DNA of 64,000 nt from an uncultured SAR86 cluster bacterium. Its GTDB lineage: Bacteria; Pseudomonadota; Gammaproteobacteria; Magnimaribacterales; Magnimaribacteraceae. This document shows positions 34,897-44,273 of this stretch, in pieces. The notes beneath the pieces were generated by a model, which saw only the letters and a program-made list of their open reading frames with translations, was not told the DNA's origin and made no database searches. Made by a program: the position numbers and the translations under genes. The DNA lies in assembly GCA_902606175.1 (NCBI GenBank), contig CACLEZ010000008.1:1-64000 (forward strand), read 5' to 3'. Position 1 is the stretch's first letter. Each line of letters opens with the position of its first letter.

Positions 34897-35160
34897 GTGA
34901 CAGAGAATAAGAAAAAGAAATTCAATGGTGAAGGCAAGCAGTTAGGTCATCAAGTTTCCAAAAGCATGCGCAAGTATTTCAAGCAGTTAGATGGCGAGAA
35001 TCCTACTGATATTTACAATATGGTTTTAAAAGAAGTTGAACTCCCTCTGCTAGAGATCGTGATGAAGCAATGTAATGATAATCAATCAAAGGCCAGTAAG
35101 ATATTAGGCATAAACAGAGGTACCCTTAGAACTAAACTAAAGGAACACAATCTACTCTAA
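34897..35160 (+). CDS. fis: Nucleoid-associated protein Fis
   Basis: An 87-residue Fis homologue: dimerisation helices in NPTDIYNMVLKEVELPLLEIVMKQCNDNQSKA, then the helix-turn-helix SKILGINRGTLRTKLKEHNLL at the C-terminus, nearly identical in layout to E. coli Fis. It starts with GTG at 34897; a nearby upstream ATG gives only a five-codon frame. Fis bends DNA and regulates stable RNA genes and supercoiling. Here it heads the purine genes purH-purD. dusB, its usual upstream partner, is absent. Confidence 0.93.
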   Translation: MTENKKKKFNGEGKQLGHQVSKSMRKYFKQLDGENPTDIYNMVLKEVELPLLEIVMKQCNDNQSKASKILGINRGTLRTKLKEHNLL

Positions 35161-35167
35161 ACTATAG

Positions 35168-36736
35168 ATGGCTCAAACTGCCAACCCAAAGATTAAAAGA
35201 GCTTTAGTAAGTGTGTCTGATAAAGATGGCATTGTTGATTTTTGTTCATCGTTATCTAATGATTTGGGTATAGAAATCATTTCTACAGGAGGCACTCTAA
35301 AAACCCTATTAGATGAGGGAATCAAAGCAATAGATATTTCAGAGCATACCGGATTTCCTGAAATGATGGACGGGAGAGTTAAAACCCTTCATCCAAAAGT
35401 GCACGGAGGCATACTTGCCAGAAGAGATATCGATCAGCAGGTCATGTTAGAAAATGAGATAAAAGAAATAGACTTAGTAATTGTGAATCTTTATCCATTT
35501 ATTGAAACCATTGCAAAAGAAAATACTACGCTTGAGACTGCAATCGAAAATATTGATATCGGTGGACCTAGTATGGTTAGGTCAGCCGCAAAAAATAATT
35601 TATATGTGGGTGTGGTTGTGGAGCCAAATGATTATGAAAAGATCCTTCAAGAGATTAAAGCTAACGACGGCTCACTTACTTTAGATACTAGAAGAAATTT
35701 GGCGGCTAAAGCATTTAGCCATACAGCAAATTATGATTCGGCAATCTCGGATTACCTCAACCGTAAACAAACAACGAAACCTGAGTATTTGTTTGGCAGA
35801 TATCAGCTGAAACAAGAACTGAGATATGGTGAAAATCCTCACCAATCGGCAGCTTTCTACATCAATACGAGTCAGTCCGAAGAAAATAATGTCTCATCTG
35901 CAGAACAGATACAAGGCAAAGAGCTTTCCTATAATAATATTGCGGATACAGACGCTGCCTACGAGTGTGTGAAAGTTTTTTCTGAACCAGCTTGCGTAAT
36001 AGTAAAACATGCGAATCCTTGTGGAATAGCACTTGGGTCTAATATTAAAGAAGCATATGAAAAAGCTTTTGCTTCAGATGAAACATCAGCATTTGGCGGA
36101 ATAATAGCTTTTAATCGATCACTTGATCAATCTACAACTGATAAAATTATTGAAAATCAGTTTGTGGAAGTAATAATCGCTCCAGGAGTAGATGATCAAG
36201 CACTTGAAATACTATCTAAAAAAGAAAATGTGAGACTTTTAGATACTAAAGAACTAGGCGAACCTGCAAAAGAACCAAAAATATTGAGTGTTAATGGTGG
36301 ATTGTTAATCCAAGATAATGACTTAGCGGTTATGACAAGTGAAGATCTAAAAGTGGTATCTGAACGTAAACCAAGTAAAGATGAAATAGAGAACTGTCTT
36401 TTCGCCTGGAAAGTATGTAAGTTTGTTAAGTCAAATGCCATTGTGTATACAAAAGATAATCAAACAATTGGTATAGGTGCCGGACAAATGAGTAGGATTG
36501 ATAGTGCACAGATAGCAGCCTCTAAAGCAGTCGAAAGAGGCTTTGAAACACAAGGATGCTCTATGGCATCTGATGCTTTCTTTCCTTTCAGGGACGGAAT
36601 TGATGCTGCAGCTAACATAGGGATTACTTCTGTCATCCAACCGGGAGGCTCGATGCGCGATCAAGAAGTAATTGACGCTGCTGATGAAGCGGGTATGGCC
36701 ATGTTGTTCACTGGCGTGAGACACTTTAGACATTGA
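35168..36736 (+). CDS. purH: Bifunctional AICAR transformylase/IMP cyclohydrolase PurH
   Basis: A 522-residue enzyme for the last two steps of IMP synthesis. The N-terminal cyclohydrolase (MGS-like) domain shows [22 protein letters not shown] and [22 protein letters not shown]. The C-terminal transformylase domain shows [26 protein letters not shown] and [12 protein letters not shown]. Length is normal. It starts eight bases after fis and ends three bases before purD, so fis-purH-purD-coq7 is one unit. Confidence 0.98.
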   Translation: MAQTANPKIKRALVSVSDKDGIVDFCSSLSNDLGIEIISTGGTLKTLLDEGIKAIDISEHTGFPEMMDGRVKTLHPKVHGGILARRDIDQQVMLENEIKEIDLVIVNLYPFIETIAKENTTLETAIENIDIGGPSMVRSAAKNNLYVGVVVEPNDYEKILQEIKANDGSLTLDTRRNLAAKAFSHTANYDSAISDYLNRKQTTKPEYLFGRYQLKQELRYGENPHQSAAFYINTSQSEENNVSSAEQIQGKELSYNNIADTDAAYECVKVFSEPACVIVKHANPCGIALGSNIKEAYEKAFASDETSAFGGIIAFNRSLDQSTTDKIIENQFVEVIIAPGVDDQALEILSKKENVRLLDTKELGEPAKEPKILSVNGGLLIQDNDLAVMTSEDLKVVSERKPSKDEIENCLFAWKVCKFVKSNAIVYTKDNQTIGIGAGQMSRIDSAQIAASKAVERGFETQGCSMASDAFFPFRDGIDAAANIGITSVIQPGGSMRDQEVIDAADEAGMAMLFTGVRHFRH

Positions 36737-36739
36737 TAA

Positions 36740-38026
36740 ATGAAGGTCTTAATAGTTGGGTCAGGCGGTAGAGAGCATGCCCTCTCGTGGAAAATATCTA
36801 AAAGCCCTTTAGTAAAGGAAATTTTTGTTGCTCCAGGAAATGGGGGAACAGAATTGGAAAATTCAATCATCAATATTGATATACAAGCTGATGATATTGT
36901 GGGATTGGCACAGTTCGCCATCAATGAAAAAATCGACTTAACTATCATTGGACCAGAAAATCCTTTGGTCAATGGCATAACTGATAAATTCGAAGAATCA
37001 GGATTGAGGTGTTTTGGGCCATCAAAAGGAGCTGCACAACTTGAAGGGTCTAAAGAGTTCATGAAGAATTTCCTTAAAAAATATAATATCCCTACGGCGG
37101 AATATTCCGCGTTCACCGACCCCATTAAAGCGATCGACTATGTAAGAGAAAAAGGATGCCCTATTGTAATCAAGGCTGATGGTCTAGCTGCCGGAAAAGG
37201 TGTAACAATTGCAAATAATATTGATGAGGCCAAAGAGGCAATAGATAAGGCGCTTGAATCTGGAATTTTTGGAGAAGCGGGTAGAAAAATTGTAATAGAA
37301 GAATTCCTGTATGGAGAAGAAGCAAGTTTTATCGTAATGACCGATGGTATAAATGCTATCCCTTTTCCAACTTCACAAGATCACAAAGCAAGAGATGAAA
37401 TGGACAGGGGACCAAATACTGGTGGTATGGGTGCATATTCTCCAGCGCCAGTAGTTGATAGCATTGTCCATAAGAAAATCATGCAAGATGTAATTTATCC
37501 TACCCTAAAAGGCTTGCAAGAAGAGAGTCTTAAGTACGTTGGTTTTTTGTATGCTGGGATGATGATAGATCAAGATAAAAATCTAAAAGTGCTCGAATTT
37601 AATTGCCGTTTTGGTGATCCTGAGACACAACCCATAATGATGAGACTCAAATCTGATCTAGCTGACCTCTGCTTTAAAGCATGTGAAAGTAATCTTAGTA
37701 ATCAAACACTCGAATGGGATAAAAAAAAATCTCTAGGGGTGGTGATTGCTGCAGAAGGATATCCTTCTAAATATGAAATAAATAAAAAGATTAAAAACAT
37801 CCCTTCAGAAAAAAATGATCTTAAGGTTTTCCATGCCGGTACTAGATTCCAAGAAGATAGCTTAACTTCAAACGGAGGAAGGGTAATGTGCGTGACTGCA
37901 TTGGGCTCTACGATTCAATCTGCTCAAAAAAAAGTTTATAATGCGATATCCGAAATTGCTTACGAAGATGCTTTTTACAGAAAAGATATAGGTTACAGAG
38001 CGATAGCTAGAGAAAAAGAAAAATGA
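36740..38026 (+). CDS. purD: Phosphoribosylamine-glycine ligase PurD
   Basis: A 428-residue ATP-grasp enzyme (GAR synthetase), the second step of purine synthesis. Motifs: VLIVGSGGREHALSWK at the N-terminus, IIGPENPLVNG, IVIKADGLAAGKGVTIA (nucleotide loop), SQDHKARDEMDRGPNTGGMGAYSP and VLEFNCRFGDPETQ. Length normal. The coq7 start overlaps its stop codon by four bases (ATGA). Confidence 0.98.
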   Translation: MKVLIVGSGGREHALSWKISKSPLVKEIFVAPGNGGTELENSIINIDIQADDIVGLAQFAINEKIDLTIIGPENPLVNGITDKFEESGLRCFGPSKGAAQLEGSKEFMKNFLKKYNIPTAEYSAFTDPIKAIDYVREKGCPIVIKADGLAAGKGVTIANNIDEAKEAIDKALESGIFGEAGRKIVIEEFLYGEEASFIVMTDGINAIPFPTSQDHKARDEMDRGPNTGGMGAYSPAPVVDSIVHKKIMQDVIYPTLKGLQEESLKYVGFLYAGMMIDQDKNLKVLEFNCRFGDPETQPIMMRLKSDLADLCFKACESNLSNQTLEWDKKKSLGVVIAAEGYPSKYEINKKIKNIPSEKNDLKVFHAGTRFQEDSLTSNGGRVMCVTALGSTIQSAQKKVYNAISEIAYEDAFYRKDIGYRAIAREKEK

Positions 38027-38652
38027 GCTTAATAGATAAATTTATCACTGAAATAGATAAAGGTTTGAAGTTTTCTACGCAAAACTATCAGAAAGAATCG
38101 AGACAATATCCTGCACAAAATATTGAAGAAGACTCTTTGAATGAAATTGATAGAAGTATTTCTGCAAGCCTGATGAGAATAAATCATGCTGGAGAAGTTT
38201 CTGCTCAAGGCTTGTATAGAGGCCAGGCCCTAACGGCTAGACTTGATGGCACAAGAGAAAAGATGGATGAAGCGGCCGAAGAAGAACTTGATCATTTAGC
38301 TTGGTGCAATAAAAGACTTGAAGAACTTGATGAAAAACCAAGTATTTTTAATCCGATCTGGTATGGATTATCTTTCACTATGGGAGCAATAGCTGGGATG
38401 GCTGGAGATAAATGGAGTTTAGGTTTTGTCCATGAAACGGAGGAGCAAGTTGTTAAGCACCTAAAAAGTCATATGGATAAGATTCCAGCCAGCGACGCAA
38501 AAACTGTGTCTATTCTTGAACAAATGGCCATAGACGAAGCACATCATAGCGAAGAGGCTCTACAATCTGGTGCTGTTGAATTGCCTGAAAATGTAAAAAA
38601 ACTGATGGCTGGCATTGCCAAAATAATGACTAAATCTAGTTATTATGTTTAG
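38023..38652 (+). CDS. coq7: Ubiquinone biosynthesis di-iron hydroxylase Coq7
   Basis: A 209-residue di-iron hydroxylase of ubiquinone synthesis (demethoxyubiquinone hydroxylase), a peripheral membrane protein. Iron ligands are visible as ExxH pairs: RINHAGEVSAQGLYRGQ, EAAEEELDHLAWC, HETEEQVVKHL and MAIDEAHHSEEAL. Coq7 replaces the flavin enzyme UbiF in many gammaproteobacteria. It is translationally coupled to purD, an unusual but compact arrangement, and indicates aerobic respiration with ubiquinone. Confidence 0.95.
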   Translation: MSLIDKFITEIDKGLKFSTQNYQKESRQYPAQNIEEDSLNEIDRSISASLMRINHAGEVSAQGLYRGQALTARLDGTREKMDEAAEEELDHLAWCNKRLEELDEKPSIFNPIWYGLSFTMGAIAGMAGDKWSLGFVHETEEQVVKHLKSHMDKIPASDAKTVSILEQMAIDEAHHSEEALQSGAVELPENVKKLMAGIAKIMTKSSYYV

Positions 38653-38677
38653 TAAAAAATTATTTTTAAATTACCCA

Positions 38678-38705
38678 TTGCTAATTAAATCTACACAGGT
38701 ATAGT
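38678..38705 (+). promoter_or_regulatory. Promoter of the RRM gene, with GC-rich discriminator
   Basis: TTGCTA (38678-38683), a 16-base spacer and TATAGT (38700-38705) form a good promoter. It is followed at once by GCGCGCG, a strikingly GC-rich discriminator in AT-rich DNA, as seen in promoters under stringent or growth-rate control. Transcripts would have a 5' leader of about 35 bases before the AAGGATAAT ribosome site and ATG. Confidence 0.6.
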
Positions 38706-38748
38706 GCGCGCGTAGCAATAATGTTACGGTTTTTTAGAAAAGGATAAT

Positions 38749-38994
38749 ATGAATATATACGTTGGAAACATTGCTTGGAGCACATCTGAGGAAGATTTAG
38801 AAGCTCATTTCGCTCAATATGGTGACGTCAAGGCAGTTAGGATAATCACAGAAGGTCACTCAGGTAGATCCAAAGGTTTCGGTTTTGTAGAGATGGAATC
38901 AAAAGAAGCGGGCCAAGCAGCTATTGAAGCGCTCGATGGAACTGATTTCGGTGGCAGAGATTTAAGAGTAAACGAAGCCAAGCCTAGAGACTAG
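38749..38994 (+). CDS. RRM-domain RNA-binding protein
   Basis: An 81-residue protein that is one RNA-recognition motif: RNP2 is IYVGNIAW (residues 2-9), RNP1 is KGFGFVEM (about 44-51), and the strand order is complete. The C-terminus ends at LRVNEAKPRD without the glycine-rich tail found in cyanobacterial Rbp proteins. Such proteins are cold- or stress-responsive RNA chaperones in several bacteria. It is monocistronic with its own promoter, ribosome site (AAAAGGATAAT) and terminator, suggesting high expression. Confidence 0.92.
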   Translation: MNIYVGNIAWSTSEEDLEAHFAQYGDVKAVRIITEGHSGRSKGFGFVEMESKEAGQAAIEALDGTDFGGRDLRVNEAKPRD

Positions 38995-39043
38995 TTCTCA
39001 CTAGAAGAATTAATCTTTTCTTCTAAAATTCAGAAACAAAGTT

Positions 39044-39073
39044 AAAAGCCCGGATATTTTCTAGGCTTTTCTT
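39044..39073 (+). terminator. Bidirectional intrinsic terminator between the RRM gene and trpC
   Basis: AAAAGCCCGG and CTAGGCTTTT pair with one mismatch and one G-U, leaving a seven-base AT loop. The right arm continues TTTTCTTTG on the plus strand. On the minus strand the hairpin ends in TTTTAACTTT, so it can also terminate the long trp operon converging from the other side. Confidence 0.75.
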
Positions 39074-39090
39074 TGCTATGTGTTTCTTAT

Positions 39091-39885
39091 TTATTCTGGG
39101 GAGAAAAAAAGCTTTCTTAGTTCAGTTCCTGGATTTTCTGCTCGCATAAAAGACTCCCCAACCAAAAAGTTTAAAACATCGTAATTGAGTATTTGATCTA
39201 TATCTTCTCTTGTCTTTATTCCACTTTCAGAGACAACTAGTTTGTTCTTTAAGTTTAGAGATAATTCTTTGGTAGTTTTAAGGTCTACTTCGAAGGTACT
39301 CAAATTCCTATTATTAATACCAATAAATGGAAAATCTATTGGTTGAATACGTTCAAGTTCATCTTGGTTATGAATCTCCACCAAAACATCTAGGTCTAGG
39401 CTTTCAGCAATAGTCTTAAACTCCTTAAGTTGACTATCTGATAAAGCAGATACGATTAATAAAATGCAATCTGCACCATATAATTTGCTCTGATAAATCT
39501 GATACTCATTAATAATAAAATCTTTTCTCAAAAGAGGAATCTTTACTTTAGACCTTATATTCTTGAGATATTCTAGAGAGCCGTGAAAGAATTTTTCGTC
39601 AGTCAATATGCTCAGACAAGTAGCATTATTTTCCTCGTATTGTTTAGCGATAGTTTCAGGTGAAAAGATTTCTCTAATCACACCTTTGCTAGGAGAAGCC
39701 TTTTTTATCTCTGCAATTACAGATACAAGTCCTTCATTAGTTCTTTGCTGGATAGATTCAATAAATCCTCGTCTTGGAGGCAAGTCTAGAATCTTAGATT
39801 TGATGTCTTCTAGGCTTTCTCTTCTCTTTTCCTCAGTTACTACTGAGTATTTATCTTTTATAATTTCGTCAAGGTAGCTTGCCAT
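39091..39885 (-). CDS. trpC: Indole-3-glycerol phosphate synthase TrpC
   Basis: A 264-residue TIM-barrel enzyme closing the indole ring of tryptophan. Motifs: VIAEIKKASPSKGVIRE, SILTDEKFFHGSLEYL, PLLRKDFIINEYQIYQS, GADCILLIVSAL, IGINNRNLSTFEVD and VSESGIKTREDI. It is a stand-alone enzyme, not fused to TrpF as in enterics. Last gene of the minus-strand operon; the start overlaps the trpD stop by one base. trpF, trpB and trpA are not in the window. Confidence 0.97.
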   Translation of the reverse strand: MASYLDEIIKDKYSVVTEEKRRESLEDIKSKILDLPPRRGFIESIQQRTNEGLVSVIAEIKKASPSKGVIREIFSPETIAKQYEENNATCLSILTDEKFFHGSLEYLKNIRSKVKIPLLRKDFIINEYQIYQSKLYGADCILLIVSALSDSQLKEFKTIAESLDLDVLVEIHNQDELERIQPIDFPFIGINNRNLSTFEVDLKTTKELSLNLKNKLVVSESGIKTREDIDQILNYDVLNFLVGESFMRAENPGTELRKLFFSPE

Positions 39886-40901
39886 TAGAATTTAGAGGTG
39901 TATTCAACTAATTGATTAAGTTTTTCAATCCCACCGCCATCTTTCACACATTCATTTGCTAATAAAATACCTGCCTCTAATGAGCTTGATACTTCAGAAA
40001 CATACAGTGCAGCGCCAGCTGCCATCGAGATCATAGAAGAAGCTTCTTGATGTTTATCAACTAGCGCCAATTTAACAAGGTTTAGACTTTCTTCTGGAGA
40101 ATCCACTCGTAACCCATTAAGCGTAGAAGTTTTGAAATTAAAATCTTCGGGGCTAATAGTATATTCAGAGATATCTCCATCTTTCATCTCTATTACAAAC
40201 GTTGGAGAGGCAATACTTATCTCATCCAAGCCATCTTCAGAGTGAATAATCATCGTATGTTCACTCCCCAATTCCTTTAATACATTAGTAATAGGCCTCA
40301 TCCATTTCTTATCATAAACACCCATGACTTGTCTTTTAGCAGATGCGGGATTAGTCAATGGTCCAAGGACATTGAAAATACTCTTTTGAGCAATTTCTTT
40401 TCTAGGACCAACAACATGCTTCATAGCACTATGGTGAGCTGGAGCAAACATAAATCCTAAGCCGATATTTTTTATACAATCTGCCACTTCAGTGGGTTTA
40501 AGTGTAAGAGGAACACCTGCTTGTTCAAGAAGATCGGCACTACCGCTGCTCCTTGTTGCTGACCTATTGCCATGTTTTGCGACTTTTGCTCCACATTGAC
40601 TTGCAACAAATGCAGAAGCTGTTGATACATTAAAAATACCAATTCCTGATCCTCCTGTACCGCAAGTATCTACCAGGTGAGTTAAATCAGTTTTGACTTT
40701 TGCAGAAAGTTCTCTCATTACTTCAACTGCGCCAATTACTTCTTCAACCGTTTCGCCTTTCATAGATAAAGCTATTAAAAAAGCACCGATTTGAGCATCA
40801 GTGGCCTTACCTTCCAATATCTCAAACATAACAGAAGATATTTCTTGTTTTTGAAGATCTTGATTTGAGACTACTTTGCTTATTCCTTCCTGTATGTTCA
40901 T
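39885..40901 (-). CDS. trpD: Anthranilate phosphoribosyltransferase TrpD
   Basis: A 338-residue enzyme that adds phosphoribose to anthranilate. The PRPP-binding glycine loop DTCGTGGSGIGIFNVST is intact, with KHGNRSATRSSGSADLLEQAGV and GLDEISIASPT. Length normal. It overlaps trpC and trpG by a single base each. In Pseudomonas the same trpG-trpD-trpC order occurs. Confidence 0.97.
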   Translation of the reverse strand: MNIQEGISKVVSNQDLQKQEISSVMFEILEGKATDAQIGAFLIALSMKGETVEEVIGAVEVMRELSAKVKTDLTHLVDTCGTGGSGIGIFNVSTASAFVASQCGAKVAKHGNRSATRSSGSADLLEQAGVPLTLKPTEVADCIKNIGLGFMFAPAHHSAMKHVVGPRKEIAQKSIFNVLGPLTNPASAKRQVMGVYDKKWMRPITNVLKELGSEHTMIIHSEDGLDEISIASPTFVIEMKDGDISEYTISPEDFNFKTSTLNGLRVDSPEESLNLVKLALVDKHQEASSMISMAAGAALYVSEVSSSLEAGILLANECVKDGGGIEKLNQLVEYTSKF

Positions 40902-41470
40902 TACGAGTAAATATCCAAAAAGTTTATAAGAAGGGATTTGCCGTGTTCAGTAGAGATGGATTCCGGATGAAACTGTATTCCGGTGACTGGTTCTGAATTA
41001 TGTTGAATAGCCATTATTGTCCCATCTTCAGATCTAGCCGTGATATCAAATTCTTTTGAAAGTGATGACTCTTCAATAACAAGAGAATGGTATCTTGTGG
41101 CGAGAAATTCGTTTTCTACTGAAGAGAATATACCTTCTCCATTATGATTAATTTTCGAAAGTTTGCCGTGCATAATCTCATTAGCTTTTATTATATTTGC
41201 ACCATAAGCAGAGCCAATGGATTGATGGCCTAGGCAAACACCTAAAATGGGTACTTTACCTGAAAATTCTTTGATCACATCAATGGATATTCCGGCTTCT
41301 TTTGGCGTACAAGGGCCAGGAGATATAACAATATAATCTGGAGATTTCTTTTTAATTTCCTGAATGCTTATTTCATCATTCCTATGCACCTCTACTTCCT
41401 GTGACATTTCGTAAAAGTATTGAACAAGGTTGTATGTGAAAGAATCATAGTTATCTATCATAAGTAACAT
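40901..41470 (-). CDS. trpG: Anthranilate synthase glutamine amidotransferase subunit TrpG
   Basis: A 189-residue class I glutamine amidotransferase supplying ammonia to TrpE. The catalytic Cys79 is in GVCLGHQSIG and the His-Glu pair is in GIQFHPESISTEHG; the opening MLLMIDNYDSFTYNLVQYF is typical of TrpG/PabA. Placement between trpE and trpD favours TrpG, although it may also serve para-aminobenzoate synthesis, as in some bacteria with one amphibolic subunit. Confidence 0.94.
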   Translation of the reverse strand: MLLMIDNYDSFTYNLVQYFYEMSQEVEVHRNDEISIQEIKKKSPDYIVISPGPCTPKEAGISIDVIKEFSGKVPILGVCLGHQSIGSAYGANIIKANEIMHGKLSKINHNGEGIFSSVENEFLATRYHSLVIEESSLSKEFDITARSEDGTIMAIQHNSEPVTGIQFHPESISTEHGKSLLINFLDIYS

Positions 41471-41473
41471 ATC

Positions 41474-42916
41474 TCAACCTTCTAGTTTTTCCTGTACCAT
41501 TTCTGCAGCTTTGAAAATAGCTCGACCTTTATTTAGTGATTCTTTCCATTCTAGATCCGGAACTGAGTCTGCAACCCAGCCTCCTCCTGCCTGAATATAG
41601 AGTACTTCGTCTTTAATAACTGCTGTCCTGATTGCAATTGCCATATCCATATTACCCTGCCAAGAAAGGTATCCTATTGCTCCACCATAAATACCTCTTT
41701 TCACAGGCTCAAATTCATCAATGATCTCCATAGCTCTTATTTTAGGAGCCCCTGAAACAGTTCCTGCAGGAAAAGTAGCCTTAAATAAATCAATAGCAGA
41801 CAAGCCATCTTCCAATTCAGCTTCAACATTAGAAACCATATGCATAACGTGACTATATCTTTCTATCCCAAATTGTTCAGTAACATTTACAGTACCAGGT
41901 TTGGCAATTCGTCCTACATCGTTCCTTCCTAAATCAATTAACATGAGATGCTCCGCAATTTCTTTAGGATCATTGATCATATCTTTTTCCATAGCTATAT
42001 CATCTGCATCATCTTTACCTCTTCTTCTGGTACCAGCTATTGGTCTAACCGTAACTTTATTGTCTTCAAGTCTTGCTAAGATTTCTGGAGACGATCCCAC
42101 TATATGAAAATCATGTAAGTTTAAGTAGTACATATAAGGCGATGGATTTAATTGCCTAATAGATCTATACAAAGCTACCGGATCGGCAGTAAAAGGAAGA
42201 GACATACGTTGCGAACAAACAACTTGCATGATATCTCCCTCTTCGATGTATTTTTTTGCTTTCTCTACTGAATTTTTAAATTCATCTTCGCCAAATCCAG
42301 ATATGAAATCAGATTCATTTATAGTTTTTTCAGGTTTCTTGAAATCTTGAAATTTAAGAGGCTCTTTAAGTTTTTCTTCTAACTCATCTAATCGTCTCTC
42401 TGCAATATCTCGATCATCTTCACTATCAATTAATATAATTAAATGAAGTTTATTCTTTAGATTATCGAATACAGCAACTTCTTCAGAGACCATAAATAAG
42501 GCATCTGGTGTCCCTAAAGAATCCGGAGGAACGGATTTGATCAATTTCTTTTCAATGTATCTGACACAATCATATGAAAAATAACCTACAAGACCACCAT
42601 TAAACTTTGGTAAATTTCTATCTTCTTCAAGAGTGTAGCTTTTCTGTAGCTGATCTAAATAATCTAAGGGATCATCTGCAGTTATAATCTCAATTTGTTT
42701 ACCATCCTGAAGAATTACAACTTCATTTTTTATAACCTTTATTAATCGCCTGGCTTTTAAGCCGATAAGAGAGTATCTAGCCCACTTATCTCCACCTTCA
42801 ACCGACTCAAATAAGTAACTATAGGAACAATTGGCTAATTTTCTGTAGACACTAAGAGGAGTCTCCATATCGGCTAAGATTTCGCGAGAAATTGGAATTT
42901 TTTTTTGTATATCCAC
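41474..42916 (-). CDS. trpE: Anthranilate synthase component I TrpE
   Basis: A 480-residue chorismate-using enzyme. The N-terminal regulatory segment SYLFESVEGGDKWARYSLIG carries a tryptophan-binding LxxS-type motif (LFES), implying feedback inhibition. The catalytic part carries GDIMQVVCSQRM, LARLEDNKVTVRPIAGTRRRG, DLGRNDVGRIAKPGTV and TFPAGTVSGAPKIRAMEII. The start is four bases after rpe. No leader peptide or attenuator can fit in that gap. Confidence 0.97.
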   Translation of the reverse strand: MDIQKKIPISREILADMETPLSVYRKLANCSYSYLFESVEGGDKWARYSLIGLKARRLIKVIKNEVVILQDGKQIEIITADDPLDYLDQLQKSYTLEEDRNLPKFNGGLVGYFSYDCVRYIEKKLIKSVPPDSLGTPDALFMVSEEVAVFDNLKNKLHLIILIDSEDDRDIAERRLDELEEKLKEPLKFQDFKKPEKTINESDFISGFGEDEFKNSVEKAKKYIEEGDIMQVVCSQRMSLPFTADPVALYRSIRQLNPSPYMYYLNLHDFHIVGSSPEILARLEDNKVTVRPIAGTRRRGKDDADDIAMEKDMINDPKEIAEHLMLIDLGRNDVGRIAKPGTVNVTEQFGIERYSHVMHMVSNVEAELEDGLSAIDLFKATFPAGTVSGAPKIRAMEIIDEFEPVKRGIYGGAIGYLSWQGNMDMAIAIRTAVIKDEVLYIQAGGGWVADSVPDLEWKESLNKGRAIFKAAEMVQEKLEG

Positions 42917-42920
42917 TATT

Positions 42921-43595
42921 TTAGAGAGCTTCTAAAGAGGATCTCATTTGTTTAATTATCTTAGAATAGTCTTCTTGATTAAAAATAGCTGATCCAGCAA
43001 CAAAAGTATCGGCACCTGCTTCAGCTACTGTAGCAATATTTTCTAAGTTAATTCCACCATCGACCTCAAGTCTTATATCTAGATTTTTCTTATCAATCGT
43101 ATCTCTTACTTTTGTGACTTTCGTAAGTACAGAATCAATAAATTTTTGTCCTCCAAAACCGGGGTTAACGGACATTAGCAGAATCATATCTAATTTATCG
43201 ATTGACTCCTCAATTAAACTCAGCGGAGTTGCAGGATTGAGAACTAAGCCAGCTTTACAATCATGGCTTTTGATAAGTTCTATTGACCTATCTATATGAT
43301 CAGTAGCTTCAGGGTGAAAAGTAATATAAGTTGATCCTGCTTTTGCAAAACTCTCTATTAAACTATCCACTGGTTTGACCATCAAATGAGTGTCTATAGG
43401 TGCTTTGATTCCATAATCTCGCAATGCCTTACATACCATAGGCCCAATAGTTAGATTGGGCACATAATGATTATCCATAACATCAAAATGAATCCAGTCA
43501 GCACCAGAATTTAAGACACTCTTAGATTCTTCACCCAGGCGAGCAAAGTCTGCTGACAAGATAGAAGGCGCAATTATGTATTCTTTAGTTGTCAT
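42921..43595 (-). CDS. rpe: Ribulose-phosphate 3-epimerase Rpe
   Basis: A 224-residue TIM-barrel epimerase linking ribulose 5-phosphate and xylulose 5-phosphate. Motifs: [34 protein letters not shown] (metal-binding His and Asp), [13 protein letters not shown] and [11 protein letters not shown]. It lies between murU and trpE. In Pseudomonas rpe also precedes trpE, with gph in between; gph is missing here. Confidence 0.97.
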   Translation of the reverse strand: MTTKEYIIAPSILSADFARLGEESKSVLNSGADWIHFDVMDNHYVPNLTIGPMVCKALRDYGIKAPIDTHLMVKPVDSLIESFAKAGSTYITFHPEATDHIDRSIELIKSHDCKAGLVLNPATPLSLIEESIDKLDMILLMSVNPGFGGQKFIDSVLTKVTKVRDTIDKKNLDIRLEVDGGINLENIATVAEAGADTFVAGSAIFNQEDYSKIIKQMRSSLEAL

Positions 43596-43607
43596 TAGGA
43601 TGCAAGT

Positions 43608-44273
43608 TTACTCCTCGCTCAGTAAACCGTCTAATCTTTCAACATCTTCTAGCGTATTGAGATTCTCGTATCTTCCTTTAAATATCTCACCTGAAACAAG
43701 ATTATTTGAAGAAGCTGGTTTTAGAATATCATTCCAAAGTTCCAGAGGTCCTATCTCAGACAAACTAAACAAATCTGGTGAAATAATCATTATTCCGGAG
43801 AAAGTATATTTATTTTCTTCTAGGTCAGACCTAACATAACCATCAATAAGCGAAACATCTCCTTTTGAATTGCTCTCAGGATTAGGAATAAGAATCATAT
43901 GCGCCAAGAATTCATCCTTAAGCTCCAAATTATTAAAATTAAAATCTGTCCATATATCTGAACTAAGAACAAAAAAAGGTTCCTCAAAGTGGTGTATAGC
44001 ATTTTGTATTCCGCCCCCCGTGCCCAATAGTTCTTTTTCCAGGGAATAGGAAATCTTGAGCCCATAATCTGAACCATCTCCAAGTAAGTTAACTATCTTT
44101 TCACCTTGATGGTGAAGATTTATAACAATTTCTTCAATATTGGTATTTTTTAAGGTTTTAATTATCCTTTCAATCAAGGAAACGCCGCCAACTTTTACCA
44201 ATGGCTTAGGATTATCCTCTGTAAATGGAAGAAGTCTTTTGCCCCTCCCTGCTGCAAGTAAAAATGCTTTCAT
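43608..44273 (-). CDS. murU: N-acetylmuramate 1-phosphate uridylyltransferase MurU
   Basis: A 221-residue sugar nucleotidyltransferase: KAFLLAAGRGKRLLPFTEDNPKPLVKVGG is the nucleotide-binding start, with LGTGGGIQNAIHHF and SSDIWTDF. With AmgK it forms the recycling bypass that converts MurNAc to UDP-MurNAc without MurA, which lowers fosfomycin sensitivity in Pseudomonas. The start overlaps the amgK stop by four bases. Assignment rests on the amgK partner and on the position beside lptD, as in Pseudomonas. Confidence 0.92.
   Translation of the reverse strand: MKAFLLAAGRGKRLLPFTEDNPKPLVKVGGVSLIERIIKTLKNTNIEEIVINLHHQGEKIVNLLGDGSDYGLKISYSLEKELLGTGGGIQNAIHHFEEPFFVLSSDIWTDFNFNNLELKDEFLAHMILIPNPESNSKGDVSLIDGYVRSDLEENKYTFSGIMIISPDLFSLSEIGPLELWNDILKPASSNNLVSGEIFKGRYENLNTLEDVERLDGLLSEE

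Noticed and set aside
36661-37125. 154-codon minus-strand frame across the purH/purD junction
   Set aside because: It is antisense to two well-identified genes; no family resemblance.
42917-42920. A trp attenuator or leader peptide before trpE
   Set aside because: Only four bases separate rpe and trpE, so none can fit.
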